A DNA stretch of 64,000 nucleotides from an uncultured Spiribacter sp. (GTDB lineage Bacteria > Pseudomonadota > Gammaproteobacteria > Nitrococcales > Nitrococcaceae): the NCBI GenBank assembly GCA_937884605.1, contig CALGDM010000006.1, positions 186,001 to 250,000 of the forward strand, written 5' to 3'. The position numbers and the translations under genes are program-made. The notes below the pieces were generated by a model. It worked only from the letters and a program-made list of their open reading frames with translations. It was not told the origin of the DNA and did no database searches. Each line of letters opens with the position of its first letter. The stretch's first letter is position 1. Positions 61,964 through 64,000 of the stretch are shown one piece after another.

Positions 61964-62269
61964 ATGCCTCTGAAATCGTTTTGCGTCTTCCTGGCTGGGC
62001 TACTGGGCAGTTCCGCGACGTGGGCCCACAGCGTCGGACAAACCCACCACGGCCTGATGTTCTTTCACTGGCATGTCGGCGATAGCGGTCTTGTCCTTGG
62101 AGTGCCCGCCTCTGCACTCGGTGCAGCCTTTCTCTTGCTGGCCGCCGCGGCGGTGATGGCCAGCTTTCGCTACCGTCGCGCCCGACGTGCCCCGGCGGCG
62201 CTCACGTTGGCCGGCACAGCGGCGGCGTTTGCCCTGCTCGGTACCGGGCTGATCGCGGGCGCCGTTTGA
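61964..62269 (+). CDS. small membrane protein with His-rich N-terminus, first gene of urease operon
   Basis: 101 aa: signal peptide, AHSVGQTHHGLMFFHWHVGDSG, two TM segments; overlaps the ureD start. Confidence 0.65.
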   Translation: MPLKSFCVFLAGLLGSSATWAHSVGQTHHGLMFFHWHVGDSGLVLGVPASALGAAFLLLAAAAVMASFRYRRARRAPAALTLAGTAAAFALLGTGLIAGAV

Positions 62270-63108
62270 TGGCGGCAGTCGCACCAATGCCTCCTGACCC
62301 CGGATGGCGCGCCCGGCTCGATCTGGGTTTTGTGCCAACCGCCGAGCGCACGGTGCTTGCGCGGCGGCGCCACGAGGGCCCGCTGCGGGTGCAACGAAGC
62401 TTTCATCCCGAGGGCGCGCCCTGTCACAGCTATGTCCTGCATCCCCCCGGTGGCGTGGTGGGGGGCGATCAAATCAGCCTCGACGCCGATGTCCAGGAGG
62501 GCGCATGGGCGTTGCTGACCACACCCGGGGCCACCAAGTTTTACCGCAGTCTGGGTCGCACGGCGACGCTGCAGCAGAATCTGCGCGTGTCGCCCGGGGC
62601 GACTCTGGAATGGCTGCCCCAGGAACAGATCGTGTTCTCTGGGGCCATTGTCGAGGCGTTGACCCGCATTGACCTTGCGGTCAGGAGCCGCTGCTTTGCG
62701 TGGGAGCTGAATTGCCTCGGTCGCCCGGCGGGCGGGCTGCCTTTCGAGTCGGGATCACTTCGCCAGCGTCTCGAAGTCTGGCGTGAGGGGCGGCCGTTGC
62801 TGCTTGAGCATGCCCATATCAAGGGCGACGGCCGCGCGGTGGACGCGCCCTGGGGGCTGGGTGGTCAGCCGGCCTTTGCCACTCTGGTGGCCAGCCCGGC
62901 AAATGCCGATGCGCTGGCGACCGCGCGCGAGGTCTTGACCGACACTCCGGGCGAGGCCTCGGCGACCCGGTTGGATGACCTGCTGGTTGTGCGCTGGCGT
63001 GGGGCCGGGGCGCTTGAGGGATATGCCTTGCGTGAGCGCCTGTGGACGGCGTTGCGCCCTTGTCTGATGGGGCGGCCGATGTGCCGGCCCCGAATCTGGA
63101 ATACCTGA
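62269..63108 (+). CDS. ureD: urease accessory protein UreD
   Basis: LGFVPTAERTVLARRRHEGPLRVQRSFHPEGAPCHSYVLHPPGGVVGGDQI, TTPGATKFYRS. Confidence 0.95.
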   Translation: MAAVAPMPPDPGWRARLDLGFVPTAERTVLARRRHEGPLRVQRSFHPEGAPCHSYVLHPPGGVVGGDQISLDADVQEGAWALLTTPGATKFYRSLGRTATLQQNLRVSPGATLEWLPQEQIVFSGAIVEALTRIDLAVRSRCFAWELNCLGRPAGGLPFESGSLRQRLEVWREGRPLLLEHAHIKGDGRAVDAPWGLGGQPAFATLVASPANADALATAREVLTDTPGEASATRLDDLLVVRWRGAGALEGYALRERLWTALRPCLMGRPMCRPRIWNT

Positions 63109-63117
63109 GGAGGACGC

Positions 63118-63453
63118 ATGCAACTGACACCGAGAGAAAAGGACAAGCTGATGCTGGCCACCGCGGCCATGGTCGCCGAGCGGCGCTTGCACCGGGGCGT
63201 CCGATTGAACTATCCCGAGTCGATGGCCTATATCGCGAACGCGATCGTCGAGGGCGCACGCGACGGCCGCAGTGTGGCCGATCTGATGAGTGAGGGGACA
63301 CAGCTGCTCACCCGCGAGCAGGTCATGCCGGGCATCCCCGAAATGCTCAGCGAGGTGCAGGTCGAGGCGACTTTCCCCGATGGAACCAAACTGGTGACGA
63401 TCCACGATCCCATCGCCGAGGCGGCCAGTGAAGGTCAGGCGGTGCCATCATGA
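63118..63453 (+). CDS. ureA: urease gamma subunit
   Basis: [39 protein letters not shown]. Confidence 0.97.
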   Translation: MQLTPREKDKLMLATAAMVAERRLHRGVRLNYPESMAYIANAIVEGARDGRSVADLMSEGTQLLTREQVMPGIPEMLSEVQVEATFPDGTKLVTIHDPIAEAASEGQAVPS

Positions 63454-63758
63454 TGCCCGGCGAAGTCATCACGGCAGCCGGCCAGATCAGGCTCAACGCG
63501 GGGCGCGACACCCTGACCCTCCGGGTCGCCAACGCCGGCGACCGGCCGATTCAGGTCGGATCCCACTACCATTTTCACGAAGTCAATCCTGCGCTGGAGT
63601 TTGATCGCGACGCGGCGCTCGGGTACCGGCTCAATATCCCGGCGGGTACCGCGGTGCGGTTTGAGCCGGGGCAGTCCAGGGAGGTCGAGCTAGTGGCCTA
63701 CGCCGGTGGTCGCGCGATCTATGGCTTTCGCGCTGCAGTCATGGGGGAGCTTGAATGA
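63450..63758 (+). CDS. ureB: urease beta subunit
   Basis: [51 protein letters not shown]. Confidence 0.97.
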   Translation: MMPGEVITAAGQIRLNAGRDTLTLRVANAGDRPIQVGSHYHFHEVNPALEFDRDAALGYRLNIPAGTAVRFEPGQSREVELVAYAGGRAIYGFRAAVMGELE

Positions 63759-64000
63759 CCTCGATTGATCGATCGGCCTATGCCGAAATGTATGGACCCA
63801 CCACTGGGGATCGCGTTCGTCTGGGGGACACCGAGCTGTTCGTCGAGGTCGAGCATGATTTCACCTGCTACGGCGATGAGGTGAAGTTCGGGGGTGGCAA
63901 AGTCATCCGCGACGGCATGGGCCAGAGCCAGCGGGATAACGACACAGCGGTCGACCTGATCATCACCAATGCCCTGATTGTCGACTACACCGGCGTCTAC
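63755..64000 (+). CDS. ureC: urease alpha subunit, truncated by window edge
   Basis: [59 protein letters not shown], reads to 64000 without a stop. Confidence 0.95.
   Translation, partial: MTSIDRSAYAEMYGPTTGDRVRLGDTELFVEVEHDFTCYGDEVKFGGGKVIRDGMGQSQRDNDTAVDLIITNALIVDYTGVY

Overview
64 kb window of a GC-rich, compact gammaproteobacterial chromosome. Gene content (proXWV, BCCT transporter, acidic proteins) suggests a halophile such as Spiribacter/Ectothiorhodospiraceae, but that is inference. Most of the window is ordinary chromosome: tRNA-Arg(ACG), tRNA-Ser(GGA), transporters, katG, a ytcA-mdtNOP-like efflux operon, proXWV, rsgA, orn, ppsA/ppsR, an Aap-type amino-acid ABC transporter, a TRAP transporter with an Fe-ADH, bioY, copCD, a glycine riboswitch upstream of a DadA-like oxidoreductase, an ALDH/Fe-ADH/enolase catabolic cluster, recCBD, an asparaginase and the start of a urease operon (ureD-A-B-C, cut at the right edge). 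No CRISPR array, transposase, integrase or phage genes were seen. The most interesting signals are non-coding: (1) both tRNA genes are followed by a composite repeat that re-duplicates the tRNA 3' end plus its terminator (periods 149 and 176 bp), carries an inverted copy of the tRNA T-arm region, and shares a core across the two loci; (2) sigma54 (-24/-12) promoters with NtrC-like enhancer palindromes lie upstream of both the amino-acid ABC operon and the urease operon; (3) the glycine riboswitch has an atypical second aptamer; (4) hairpins sit directly after the binding-protein gene in both ABC operons; (5) several convergent gene pairs share a CTAG double stop. All functional calls come from reading the sequence and family knowledge; no database search was run.
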